Shown: positions 1-6,909 of the stretch, in pieces | How the letters are laid out: each line of letters opens with the position of its first letter | Position numbering within the stretch: the first letter of the stretch is position 1 | Assembly (NCBI GenBank): GCA_026705105.1 | Contig: JAPPBK010000214.1 | Location: 1-11,379, forward strand | Direction: 5' to 3' | DNA length: 11,379 nt | DNA from: Chloroflexota bacterium | GTDB taxonomy: Bacteria > Chloroflexota > Dehalococcoidia > Bin125 | Program-made: the position numbers and the translations under genes | The notes under the pieces: model-generated | What the model was told of the DNA's origin: nothing | The model's input: only the letters and a program-made list of their open reading frames with translations | Database searches by the model: none

Positions 1-42
1 GCAACGACGAGGCCGGGGGTTCGAGTCCCCCTATCTCCACCA
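1..42 (+). tRNA. tRNA-Ala (anticodon NGC), 3' part; 5' half lies outside the window
   Basis: The window starts inside the anticodon. Bases 1-2 (GC) fit anticodon positions 35-36, followed by A37-A38, the anticodon-stem 3' strand CGACG (5-9) and a five-base variable loop AGGCC (10-14), which resembles the AGGTC of known tRNA-Ala. The T-stem is a perfect GGGGG/CCCCC (15-19 with 27-31) around the loop TTCGAGT. The acceptor 3' strand TATCTCC (32-38), discriminator A39 and an encoded CCA (40-42) complete it. An anticodon ending GC means alanine. The U at 36 falls at tRNA position 70, where it could form the G3:U70 pair that alanyl-tRNA synthetase recognises, although the partner G3 is off the window. 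The first anticodon base is not visible. The short variable loop argues against a Ser, Leu or Tyr tRNA, and the fit to a normal anticodon stem argues against tmRNA. Confidence 0.85.
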
Positions 43-110
43 AACTTCCTACAGGCAACATCCTTCGAGTTGTGTGTCGCGTCGCTGTTGCCGGCAGGCT
101 GCGATTGGGT

Positions 111-130
111 TGCCTGGCGCGGGACAGGCA
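111..130 (+). terminator. Weak hairpin downstream of tRNA-Ala
   Basis: TGCCTG (111-116) and CAGGCA (125-130) form a perfect 6-bp stem with an 8-nt loop, followed by GTTT. The T-tract is short, so this is only a candidate terminator for the tRNA. The rest of the 43-305 spacer holds a second short palindrome (178-190) but no convincing promoter or gene. Confidence 0.25.
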
Positions 131-305
131 GTTTCTCGGCGCCCAGTCACTCGACTCGGAGTATTCGTCTTGCGACCGCGCCCTGGGCGCAAGCTCTCGA
201 ACGGAGCTCGCGGCGACCCTGATTCCCTTTTGTTGTGTCCACTACTCACAGACGGAGTGACGTGATCTAGTCTGCTCGGACCAGTTTCTGGATTGGCCCC
301 ATCCC

Positions 306-2060
306 TTGACCTCGCTCTCCAACCTCCGCTTCTCGCGGCGCGTGTTTCTGCGTGCCGCCGCGTCTGCCGGCGTCGGCGCGACCGCTCTTGCGCTTGTCGG
401 CTGCGGCGACGATGACGACGATCAGCCTGCTCCCGTTGCTGCGCCGTCGCAGCAGCAGGAGCAGCAGGCCGCCGCTCAGCAACAGACGCAGCCGCAGCCG
501 CAGGCTGTCTCCCAGGCCCAGCAGCAACAAGCCCAGCAACAGGCGGCCGCCGAACAGGCGCAGCAAGGACAACAGCAGCAGGCGGCTCCCGCGCAGGAGG
601 CCCAACAGCAGCAAGAACAACAGGCAATGGTCGCCGAGACGACCGGCGGCACGCTGCGCTTCTCCGCGCTCGGCAGCGTCGGCGGCGCCATCGACCCGCG
701 CAACATCTTCTCGATGATTGCCTACCACTCGATGACTGCCGCATTCGACTTCCTGGCGATGCACGGCGAGAACGGCCTCGTGCCGGGCGTCGCCGAGCGT
801 ATGACGCCCAATGAAGACGCCACCAGGTGGACGATTCGCCTGCGCCCCGATGTCCATTTCCACGACGGACGGGCGCTCACGGCTCAGGATGTCGCCTTCT
901 CGATCGGGTTCATGGGCGACTGGGAGAACAGCCCAAGGCACGCTGCCCAGTGGGCCGATGTGGACTTCGCAAGCATGGCCGTCATCGACGACCTGACGCT
1001 CGAACTGCCGATGCTGCGTCCGCGCGCCGACTTCGTCGACGCGTCGATGGCGCTGTACTCGCCGGTCATGCCAGAGGGAATCGAAGACTGGAACCTCCCC
1101 AATGGTTCCGGCCCGTTTCGCGTCGCGGCGAACGACGGCGCCGACGGGGTCGAGTTGATCCGTAACGAGGACTGGTGGGGCGAGCCTGCCTCGCTCGATC
1201 GTGTCGTCACCATTCCAATCACCGATCCACAAGCGCGCATCAACGCCCTCAAGTCGGGCGAGATCGACTTCGCCTACCAACTCACGCCGGCGTTTGGGCT
1301 GGCCGAACAGGACAACCCCGACATCGTCGTCAGACGCACGACGGCGGGTGGTTCGGCAATGTGTTTCTCCATGAACATCACGCTCTCGCCCTTCGACGAC
1401 CCGCGCGTCCGAGAGGCGATGCGGTTGGCGATCGACCGACAGGCGATGGTCAACGGCGTCCTGCTTGGTCAGGGAGAGATTGGCAACGACTTGATCGGCC
1501 TGGGGACGGCCGGGTACAACGACGCGCTGCCGCAGCGTACGCGTGACATCGCGCGCGCGACGGAGCTCTTCTCAGCCGCTGGAGTGAGTGAACTCGAACT
1601 CGTCGCCTCGGAGGTCGCGCCGGGGCTGCTCGCCTCGTCCGAACTGCTGGCCGAGCAACTTTCGGAGGCGGGCGTCGAACTCAAGATCGAGGAGATTCCC
1701 GCGGACTCCTTCTTCACCGATTTTGCCGGCCGCCTGTCGACGCCGCTGCAGACCCTCTACTTCATCAACCATCCGCCCGCCGTTCACTTGCCTCGGTTCG
1801 TGGGCAGTCGCGCGGTGTTCAATGCCACGGCGTACACGGCAGCGGACTTCGAAGAAGCGCTGAGCGCGTCGCAGAGTTCGGTCGAAGACGATGAGCGCGC
1901 CGAGCATCTGCTCCGTGCGCAGGAGCTCGAATGGAACGACAGCGGGATGATCGTCTGGGGCTACAGCCCGTTGATCATGGCTCACTCATTGAACGTGACC
2001 AACGTCAATCTGGTCGGTGAGGGACTGGTCAAGTTCCAGGACATTGTGCTCAGCGGCTAG
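306..2060 (+). CDS. Tat-exported lipoprotein, ABC transporter solute-binding protein (SBP_bac_5 family)
   Basis: A 584-residue extracytoplasmic solute-binding protein of the peptide/nickel/opine type, expected to capture a ligand outside the membrane for an ABC importer. The N-terminus carries a twin-arginine motif (SRRVFLR, residues 10-16), a hydrophobic stretch and a lipobox LVGC with the lipidation Cys at 33, then five Asp. Residues 40-108 are a low-complexity linker that is more than half Gln. The folded domain starts near 115. It shows family signatures: a Trp-x-Ile-x-Leu-Arg strand with FHDGRALTAQDVAFS near residues 175-200, and DDPRVREAMRLAIDRQAM near 365-385. The TTG at 306 is the only usual start that keeps the whole Tat signal, and an in-frame stop lies at 258-260. 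No clear Shine-Dalgarno is visible. No permease or ATPase gene is adjacent, so the substrate cannot be named; peptide is only the family default. Confidence 0.92.
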   Translation: MTSLSNLRFSRRVFLRAAASAGVGATALALVGCGDDDDDQPAPVAAPSQQQEQQAAAQQQTQPQPQAVSQAQQQQAQQQAAAEQAQQGQQQQAAPAQEAQQQQEQQAMVAETTGGTLRFSALGSVGGAIDPRNIFSMIAYHSMTAAFDFLAMHGENGLVPGVAERMTPNEDATRWTIRLRPDVHFHDGRALTAQDVAFSIGFMGDWENSPRHAAQWADVDFASMAVIDDLTLELPMLRPRADFVDASMALYSPVMPEGIEDWNLPNGSGPFRVAANDGADGVELIRNEDWWGEPASLDRVVTIPITDPQARINALKSGEIDFAYQLTPAFGLAEQDNPDIVVRRTTAGGSAMCFSMNITLSPFDDPRVREAMRLAIDRQAMVNGVLLGQGEIGNDLIGLGTAGYNDALPQRTRDIARATELFSAAGVSELELVASEVAPGLLASSELLAEQLSEAGVELKIEEIPADSFFTDFAGRLSTPLQTLYFINHPPAVHLPRFVGSRAVFNATAYTAADFEEALSASQSSVEDDERAEHLLRAQELEWNDSGMIVWGYSPLIMAHSLNVTNVNLVGEGLVKFQDIVLSG

Positions 2061-2079
2061 ACCGGGCGGGACTTGGCGA

Positions 2080-2102
2080 GCGTCCGCGGCCAGGCAGGAC
2101 GC
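2080..2102 (+). terminator. Weak hairpin after the solute-binding protein gene
   Basis: GCGTCC (2080-2085) pairs with GGACGC (2097-2102) around an 11-nt loop, 20 nt after the lipoprotein stop codon. No U-tract follows, so it is either a weak or Rho-assisted terminator or chance. The remaining spacer up to 2178 shows no other structure. Confidence 0.22.
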
Positions 2103-2178
2103 AACCTCATCTCTGGGCAGCACACTCGCCGCTTGTCTACGCCATCAAACTGATTGCCGGACGAGTGGCGTCCCGGTT

Positions 2179-2182
2179 GGAG
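2179..2182 (+). promoter_or_regulatory. Ribosome binding site deciding the monooxygenase start
   Basis: GGAG sits 9 nt before the ATG at 2192. An in-frame GTG at 2165 would lengthen the protein by nine residues but lies upstream of this site, so the ATG is preferred. It also gives the family-typical N-terminus MQFGLFLS. Confidence 0.6.
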
Positions 2183-2191
2183 CCGACACGA

Positions 2192-3250
2192 ATGCAGTTT
2201 GGGTTGTTTCTCAGCAGCGCGGCCTTCGACGGCGACGACGATACTGCAGCGCTGCAGCGTTCTGTCGAATCGGCGCAACTGGCCGAATCGCTCGGCTACG
2301 ACCGGCTCTGGCTCGCCGAAAACCACTTCATTGACGCCAGCGTCTGCTCATCGGCACTGACACTGGCCGGCTTCTTGTTGGGACTGACCCAGAGAATCCG
2401 GGTCGGGACGGCGGTTGTGCTCGCGCCACTTGTGCACCCGATCACACTTGCTGAACAGGCGGCGATTCTCGATCAGGTCAGCGGCGGGCGCCTCGACCTC
2501 GGCCTCGGTCGCGGCGGCTACTCGCTCGACCACGATGCGCTCTCGGTTCCGACCGAGCGTTGGACAGGTGGAATCGAGGCAACGTTGACCGCAGTGATCG
2601 ACGCGTTGTCCAGGACCAATGTGTCCTCTGAGGACAAGCGGTTCCCGTACGAGTCCGTCACCGTGCGGCCTCGGCCGCGCACTCAGCCGCACCCGCCGGT
2701 GTACGTGGCGACCGGGACCCCGGAAACCATCGAAGTCGCTGCGCGTCTACGCTTGCCGCTGCAGTTTTACTTCTACGCCGACACGGAAACACAGGTGGAG
2801 ACAATCCAGCGATACCGGGCCTGTGCGGATGAACACGGCTGGGACGGCGAGATTGATCATCTGCATGTCCTCCCCTGCCTGGTCGAAGATGACGAAGTCT
2901 CCGCCCGTAAGCGCATGTCGGCGGGAATGACGGCCTGGCTCAGCAGCGGCAATCATCCCAGGCTGAACGACCCCGAGTTCGCTCTCGAAACCAGGACCGA
3001 GCAAATCAGGGAGTTTGCGCCTCGGACGATCGCCGAAGGCCCGATCGGTCCTCCGGAGCGGGTGATCGAGTGGTTCGAGGAGTTCAGCGCCGTCACGGGC
3101 GCGCGAAACGTCGCGCTTCACATGGAGCCGTTGGGTGAAACGGACAGCACGCTCCGGTCGATACGCCGCTTCGCGTCTGATGTCGCGCCTCGATTGCGGG
3201 CCGCCGGAGAGCGCACCCGGCCCTCGCAGCACGATGCCGCCAGTTGCTAG
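2192..3250 (+). CDS. Luciferase-like flavin-dependent monooxygenase (LLM class)
   Basis: A 352-residue TIM-barrel protein of the bacterial luciferase superfamily. Members use reduced FMN or F420 to oxygenate or reduce small organic substrates in the cytoplasm. Visible signatures are the first beta strand MQFGLFLS, the segment SLGYDRLWLAENHF (the usual place for W-x-x-E-x-H), VGTAVVLAPLVHPITLAEQA, and the family hallmark LDQVSGGRLDLGLGRGG near residues 90-106. A later segment PVYVATGTPETIEVAARL matches the C-terminal half of the barrel. The length is normal and no domain is missing. The gene lies 131 nt after the orphan solute-binding protein on the same strand, so a joint role in uptake and oxidation of one compound is possible but unproven. 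The sequence alone does not separate an FMN enzyme from an F420 enzyme, nor give a substrate. It ends before a convergent gene. Confidence 0.9.
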   Translation: MQFGLFLSSAAFDGDDDTAALQRSVESAQLAESLGYDRLWLAENHFIDASVCSSALTLAGFLLGLTQRIRVGTAVVLAPLVHPITLAEQAAILDQVSGGRLDLGLGRGGYSLDHDALSVPTERWTGGIEATLTAVIDALSRTNVSSEDKRFPYESVTVRPRPRTQPHPPVYVATGTPETIEVAARLRLPLQFYFYADTETQVETIQRYRACADEHGWDGEIDHLHVLPCLVEDDEVSARKRMSAGMTAWLSSGNHPRLNDPEFALETRTEQIREFAPRTIAEGPIGPPERVIEWFEEFSAVTGARNVALHMEPLGETDSTLRSIRRFASDVAPRLRAAGERTRPSQHDAASC

Positions 3251-3370
3251 GCATTCACGACTGTTGAGATAATCGCCGTTCGGTACACGCCGGCCTGACA
3301 CTTCCGGTCGCCCTGAACCGCTCTTGTTGGCTGCTAGCGATCATTCGCGCAGGTGACGCGGAGTCCCCCT

Positions 3371-3395
3371 CTGCCCCCCGCCTTCGCGGGGGCAG
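3371..3395. terminator. GC hairpin 1 of the convergent-gene spacer
   Basis: CTGCCCCCCGC (3371-3381) pairs with GCGGGGGCAG (3386-3395) around the loop CTTC, with one bulged C. The very stable stem has no flanking U-tract and stands between the ends of two convergent genes. Confidence 0.45.
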
Positions 3396-3405
3396 GCGTT
3401 CGGCA

Positions 3406-3443
3406 TCTCCCCCCCCCCCCGCCGATAGGCGGGGGAGGGGAGA
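3406..3443. terminator. GC hairpin 2, containing the poly-C tract
   Basis: TCT followed by 12 C and GCC (3406-3423) faces GGCGGGGGAGGGGAGA (3428-3443) across the loop GATA. The 3' arm has an A inside its G run, but the opposite arm has no T to pair with it and is two bases longer than a perfect partner. Confidence 0.45.
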
Positions 3444-3448
3444 GAGCG

Positions 3449-3471
3449 GGTCCCTGCGTGGAGCAGGGACC
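3449..3471. terminator. Perfect 9-bp hairpin 3, nearest the M23 peptidase stop
   Basis: GGTCCCTGC (3449-3457) and GCAGGGACC (3463-3471) pair perfectly around the loop GTGGA. It lies 14 nt beyond the stop codon of the minus-strand peptidase gene, a good place for a terminator, though no U-tract follows on either strand. Confidence 0.5.
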
Positions 3472-3485
3472 GGAGTCTCGGGTCG

Positions 3486-4499
3486 TTAGTCGTCGGCGAG
3501 GCCGAAGGCCTGAAGGTAGAGCTGGCGCGCTTGCTGCGGGGACTGTCCCTGGCCGAGCCAGGAATCTCCGACCCGGATCTCGAAGTGCAGGTGAATGTCG
3601 TTCTCGTCGGTGTAGACCTCGCGCTGGCCGGACTCGCCGGGGAAACCGATGAGCTGTCCCTGCTGGACCCGAGCGCCGACGGCGACTCCCTGGGCAATGG
3701 CGGAGAGATGGGCGTAGCGAGTGACTACGCCGCGGCCGTGGTCGATGTAGACCTGGCGGCCGCGCAGTTCGTCGAGAATCTCCTCGCCGGCCCAGTTGGC
3801 GGCCTCGAACCGCGCCCAGTCGGCCGGGGTGATGTCGACGTAGTCGAGGTCGGCGCGGATGACGAGGCCGTCCTTGGCGGCGAGGATCGGGGTGAACTCG
3901 TCGATCACCGCGCATGAAGCCCACTCGTAGAAGTCCAGCCCTTCGTGGATCCCGTCGTTGCGGTAGGCGCGGTTCGCGCCGGGCAGGTGTCCCTCGTGGC
4001 GTGAGATGCAGGCGTCGGCGATTGGCACGATGAACCCGCGCAGCGGATCGTCGGCCGGTTCGTCCGCCGCGGGCTGCGACGGCGGCGCCGCCTGTTCCTG
4101 CTGGACGGCCCGCGCTTGTTCCTGTGCCTGCGCTTGTGCCTGATCGGCCGACGCTCCGACGGTGCGCTGCTGCTCGTCGGTCTGAGCGCTGGCTTGCGCA
4201 GCAGCTTGTGGCTGCGATTGCTCCTGCTCGGTGGCCTGTTGCTCTACGATCAGGTTCGCGCCGCCGCCGGGCGCAGCCTGTGCCGGAGCGTCGTCCGAGC
4301 CGGTGGCCTGGACGACGGCCACCACCGCGGCCGCGACAAACACGGCAACGGCAAGGGAGATGTAGAGCCAGGTTGGGCCGATCAGCCATCCGGACTGATC
4401 GTGGGAGGACGCGCGGCGACGGCGAGGGGGCTGGGCCCCGGACCCAGTTCCCTGGGCGGTCCAGGGGCTATCGGAGCGGCGGATAGCCTTCCTCCTCAA
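3486..4499 (-). CDS. Membrane-anchored M23 family (LytM-type) peptidase
   Basis: A 337-residue predicted zinc endopeptidase that would cut peptidoglycan cross-bridges or stem peptides outside the membrane. A basic N-terminus (RRRR at 26-29) precedes one membrane segment at about 44-64, giving an N-in, C-out anchor. Residues 75-150 form a Gln/Ala-rich linker. The LytM domain follows with zinc ligands H185 and D189 (HEGLD), catalytic-type H264 (RYAHLS) and H303/H305 (HLHFE). All expected residues are present, so it should be active. The first in-frame start is TTG at 4499, which overlaps the upstream HMA gene by 32 nt and has no Shine-Dalgarno before it. A perfect AGGAGG (4491-4496) lies just after this codon, so the true start may be a few codons later. 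It appears to be the last gene of the run and is followed by the hairpin cluster. Confidence 0.88.
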   Translation of the reverse strand: MRRKAIRRSDSPWTAQGTGSGAQPPRRRRASSHDQSGWLIGPTWLYISLAVAVFVAAAVVAVVQATGSDDAPAQAAPGGGANLIVEQQATEQEQSQPQAAAQASAQTDEQQRTVGASADQAQAQAQEQARAVQQEQAAPPSQPAADEPADDPLRGFIVPIADACISRHEGHLPGANRAYRNDGIHEGLDFYEWASCAVIDEFTPILAAKDGLVIRADLDYVDITPADWARFEAANWAGEEILDELRGRQVYIDHGRGVVTRYAHLSAIAQGVAVGARVQQGQLIGFPGESGQREVYTDENDIHLHFEIRVGDSWLGQGQSPQQARQLYLQAFGLADD

Positions 4500-4686
4500 G
4501 CGCGGCGTCGATCTGGTCTATGGTCGTGACGGCGGCATCGTAGTCGACATCGACGCGGCGCTCTTCGACGTTGACGGCGACGCCGGCGACGCCGGCGAGC
4601 GCCGAGAGCGCGCCGGTGATCGCGTTGGCGCAGTGGTCGCAGGAGATGTCGGGCGCGGTGCGGGTCAGGCTGGCGGTCGCGGCCAT
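4468..4686 (-). CDS. Heavy-metal-associated (HMA) domain protein, CopZ-like
   Basis: A 72-residue single-domain protein with the ferredoxin-like HMA fold. The metal site is SCDHC (Cys16 and Cys19), the C-x-x-C of copper chaperones; the usual preceding Met is Ile here. The closing segment IDQIDAALEEEGYPP is typical of the last helix and strand. Such proteins bind Cu(I) in the cytoplasm and hand it to P-type ATPases or regulators, but no copper ATPase or CsoR/CueR-like regulator is in the window. GAGGA (4693-4697) lies 6 nt before the ATG. The gene begins 39 nt after gatD and overlaps the peptidase gene by 32 nt, so it is probably co-transcribed with both. Calling it a copper chaperone is family knowledge; another metal, or a link to the neighbouring enzymes, is possible. 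Confidence 0.85.
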   Translation of the reverse strand: MAATASLTRTAPDISCDHCANAITGALSALAGVAGVAVNVEERRVDVDYDAAVTTIDQIDAALEEEGYPPLR

Positions 4687-4725
4687 GGCGATTCCTCGTT
4701 CAAGTTGCGGTGATTCGACTCTAGG

Positions 4726-5502
4726 TTATGCGAAGCGACGGCCAATCGCCGACTCGGCGGGCGTGAACGCGGCATGCAGCGCCTCGGCATGGGCGCGGAG
4801 CGCGGCGCGATCGTCGAGCGGTTCGAGCGCGGGCGCGTCGGCGCCGTAGCGCCGCTCGAGCGCGAGCGCGATCAGGCGGTCGGCGAGTCGGGGATTCTTG
4901 GGCAGCACGGCGCCGTGCAAGTAGGTGCCGAAGGCGTTCTTGCGCTGCGCGCCTTCGAGCCCGTCGCCGCCGTTGTTGCCGAAGCCGCTGACGACGCTGG
5001 CGAAGGCCTGCTGGCCCTCATTGAGATAGGTGCGGCCGCCGTGATTCTCGAAGCCGACCACGGTCTCGCCCTCCCAGATCGCGACGACGTTGCCGACGCA
5101 GCGCCGGATCGACGGTCCCGGATGCGCGGCCACGGCGTCGAAGACGGCGATACCCTCCATGATCTCGCCGTCCCAACCCCGATAGTGCTGACCGAAGAGC
5201 TGAAATCCGCCGCAAACGGCGAGAACGACGCCGTCGTCCTCGACGAACTCGCGCAACGCCGCGCCGCGTCGATGCAAGTCGGACTGCACGCGGCGTTGTT
5301 CGCGGTCCTGTCCCCCGCCGACGAGAACGATGTCCGCGTGCTCGGGAGACCAGCGGTCACCGATCCCGACGGGCGTCACGTTGGCGTCGATGCCGCGTGT
5401 CTGACAACGCCGTTCGAGCGCTCGGGCATTGCCGCGGTCGCCGTAGAGATTGAGCAGCTCGGGATAGAGCACGGCGACATTGAGGACCCAGTCGACGGAC
5501 AT
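4726..5502 (-). CDS. gatD: Lipid II isoglutaminyl synthase, glutamine amidotransferase subunit GatD
   Basis: A 258-residue class I glutamine amidotransferase of the CobB/CobQ type. It supplies ammonia to MurT, and the complex converts the alpha-carboxyl of D-glutamate in lipid II to an amide. Visible features are the opening VAVLYPELLNLYGDRGN, the oxyanion strand VLVGGGQDREQ, the nucleophile elbow LAVCGGFQLFG with Cys97, and the catalytic His196 in GTYLHGAVLPKNP, close to the positions known for Staphylococcus aureus GatD. The start is taken as the ATG at 5502, whose A is also the last base of the murT stop (TGATG). An in-frame start 15 nt upstream exists but would move into murT. The one-base overlap implies translational coupling and equal amounts of the two subunits. 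The third member of the catalytic triad is expected to come from MurT. Confidence 0.93.
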   Translation of the reverse strand: MSVDWVLNVAVLYPELLNLYGDRGNARALERRCQTRGIDANVTPVGIGDRWSPEHADIVLVGGGQDREQRRVQSDLHRRGAALREFVEDDGVVLAVCGGFQLFGQHYRGWDGEIMEGIAVFDAVAAHPGPSIRRCVGNVVAIWEGETVVGFENHGGRTYLNEGQQAFASVVSGFGNNGGDGLEGAQRKNAFGTYLHGAVLPKNPRLADRLIALALERRYGADAPALEPLDDRAALRAHAEALHAAFTPAESAIGRRFA

Positions 5503-6884
5503 CAGGCCACGTCCCACAGTCTTGACGCGCCCATCTGGCCAAGCCGGCGGCGGACATCGAGCATTGCCGTGTAGGTAGGCAGGATGACCAGCCGCTCGTG
5601 CTCGGCGACCTGGCTGAGCGCGCGGTTCAGGATCTCGTCGATGTCCCTGGTTGCCTCGGCGCAGGGCGCCGGGAACCCGGCGTACTCCAGCCGTAGAGCC
5701 ATGTCGGCGGCGCGGTCGCCGCCGACGAACAGCGAGCGGCAGTGCGGCGCCTGCGACTCCCAGTCGACGTCCCAGATCCAGGAGACATCCTCGCCGTCGG
5801 CGATGCCGTCATTGAGCAACACCAGCAGGTGATGACGTTCGCCCGGAGTCTGCAGGGTGCGCAGCGCCTGGTTGAGACCGGAGGGATTCTTGCCCAGCAG
5901 GACGCGGACTCGGCGGCCACTGACGAGCAGGTCCTCCTGGCGTCCGAAGGCCGCTTCGTGCGACTCCAGGGCGCGGCAGATCGTGTCCGGACCGACTCCG
6001 AGCGCAGTCGCTGCGGCCGCGGCGGCGAGGGCGTTGTAGACGCTGTACAGGCCCTCAGCCGGCAGCGCGACGCCTTGCTCGCCCTCGGGAAGGCGCAAGG
6101 TGAAGGCGATCCCCTCCTTGCCCGATCCGATCTGATCGGCGGCGACCTGCGGGGTTGGACGCTGTGCGCCACCGTCGGTGTGCCAGCGGCCGAGCTGGGC
6201 GAAGTAGCGGCGCGAGTAGCGGAAGTCGTCCTGCGTCGTTGGGTCCCAGACCGCGTCCATGACTTCGCCGTCGGGAGCGGGCGGGATGTCGGGATCTTCG
6301 ATGCCAAAGCGGAGGCAAGCGCCGGACCAGTGCGACTCCAGCGACGCGATTAGCGGATCGTCGACGTTGAGCGCGATCGTCGCGTCGCGGGGCACGTCGC
6401 CAAGGGCGTCGGCCCAGCGCAGGGCGATCGATTCGATCTCACCGTAGCGGTCGAGCTGATCGCGCATCAGGTTGGTGAACACCGCGACCGAAGGCGGGGC
6501 AGCGGCGGCGATCTCCGACAGGGCGGCTTCGTCGGCCTCGAACACGGCGGTGGCGCGGTTGGGCAGGGCGCCGAGCGGGCTGGCGGCTTCGACGAGCGCG
6601 GCAGTGACGCCGCGCATCAGGTTGGAGCCGGAATGGTTGTGGATCACGGCGCGGTCGTCGGCGCGCAGGATGCGGGCGAGCATGGCGGCGGTGGTGGTCT
6701 TGCCGTTAGTCCCGGTGATCAGCGCGGCGGCCGAGAGCTGGCCGGCCAGCGCGTGAGGCGCGCCGCCGTGCAGTCGCTCGACGACGAGTCCGGGCATGGC
6801 GGTGCCTCCGGAACCAAGCGTGCGCATCGCGAGCCGCGTGGTCTTGCCTGCGAGGACGGCGGCAGTGAGTCGGGCGGCGTTCAC
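5502..6884 (-). CDS. murT: Lipid II isoglutaminyl synthase, ATP-dependent subunit MurT (zinc-ribbon cysteines absent)
   Basis: A 460-residue Mur-ligase-like protein that uses ATP to activate the D-glutamate carboxylate of lipid II for amidation by GatD-derived ammonia. The P-loop is TGTNGKTTT (about 57-65). The Mur-ligase centre includes FEADEAAL and NLMRDQLDRYGE. The C-terminal DUF1727 domain holds LLNDGIADGEDVSWIWDVDWE (about 356-376), which supplies the Asp that completes the GatD triad in studied homologues. Between them, at residues 210-242, where homologues carry a zinc ribbon with two C-x-x-C pairs, the scaffold FRYSRRYFAQLGRW and QRPTP is kept but the Cys positions read DPTT and TDGG. 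GTG at 6884 is chosen because it gives the family N-terminus NAARLTAAVLAGK and lies 25 nt after the M50 stop. No clear Shine-Dalgarno is seen. The open frame continues upstream, but there it is a shadow of the M50 gene. Confidence 0.92.
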   Translation of the reverse strand: MNAARLTAAVLAGKTTRLAMRTLGSGGTAMPGLVVERLHGGAPHALAGQLSAAALITGTNGKTTTAAMLARILRADDRAVIHNHSGSNLMRGVTAALVEAASPLGALPNRATAVFEADEAALSEIAAAAPPSVAVFTNLMRDQLDRYGEIESIALRWADALGDVPRDATIALNVDDPLIASLESHWSGACLRFGIEDPDIPPAPDGEVMDAVWDPTTQDDFRYSRRYFAQLGRWHTDGGAQRPTPQVAADQIGSGKEGIAFTLRLPEGEQGVALPAEGLYSVYNALAAAAAATALGVGPDTICRALESHEAAFGRQEDLLVSGRRVRVLLGKNPSGLNQALRTLQTPGERHHLLVLLNDGIADGEDVSWIWDVDWESQAPHCRSLFVGGDRAADMALRLEYAGFPAPCAEATRDIDEILNRALSQVAEHERLVILPTYTAMLDVRRRLGQMGASRLWDVA

Positions 6885-6909
6885 GGCTTTGACTGTATCG
6901 CCCCTGAGG

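Larger units (their letters stand above)
3359..3477. repeat. Cluster of three GC hairpins flanked by a 7-bp direct repeat
   Basis: Three stem-loops lie in tandem between convergent genes: 3371-3395, 3406-3443 and 3449-3471. The cluster is bounded by the direct repeat CGGAGTC (3359-3365 and 3471-3477), which could be a target-site duplication or chance. It includes a run of 12 C (3409-3420). The layout resembles intergenic palindromic repeats that are dispersed in many GC-rich genomes. Copy number cannot be judged from one window. The region carries spurious Pro/Gly-rich open frames that I do not call as genes. Confidence 0.55.

Noticed and set aside
1..42. 3' end of a tmRNA or a class II tRNA (Ser, Leu, Tyr)
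   Set aside because: The bases before the T-stem fit a normal anticodon-stem strand and a five-base variable loop, with GC in the anticodon, so tRNA-Ala explains all 42 bases.
440..650. CAG/CAA-rich stretch as a possible CRISPR or tandem repeat array
   Set aside because: There are no regular repeat-spacer units. It is in frame in the lipoprotein and encodes a Gln-rich linker.
267..1280. Long minus-strand open frame opposite the solute-binding protein gene
   Set aside because: The Leu-rich part is simply the reverse of the CAG/CAA linker, and no motif or ribosome site supports it. The same holds for the minus frame at 49-744.
23..3370. 10-base match GAGTCCCCCT between the tRNA T-arm (23-32) and the hairpin cluster (3361-3370), as a possible attachment-site pair
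   Set aside because: The match is short and C-rich, breaks immediately after ten bases, and no integrase or other mobility gene lies between the copies.
4774..5574. Plus-strand open frame opposite gatD
   Set aside because: gatD has its catalytic Cys and His and overlaps murT by one base; the opposite frame shows no family features.
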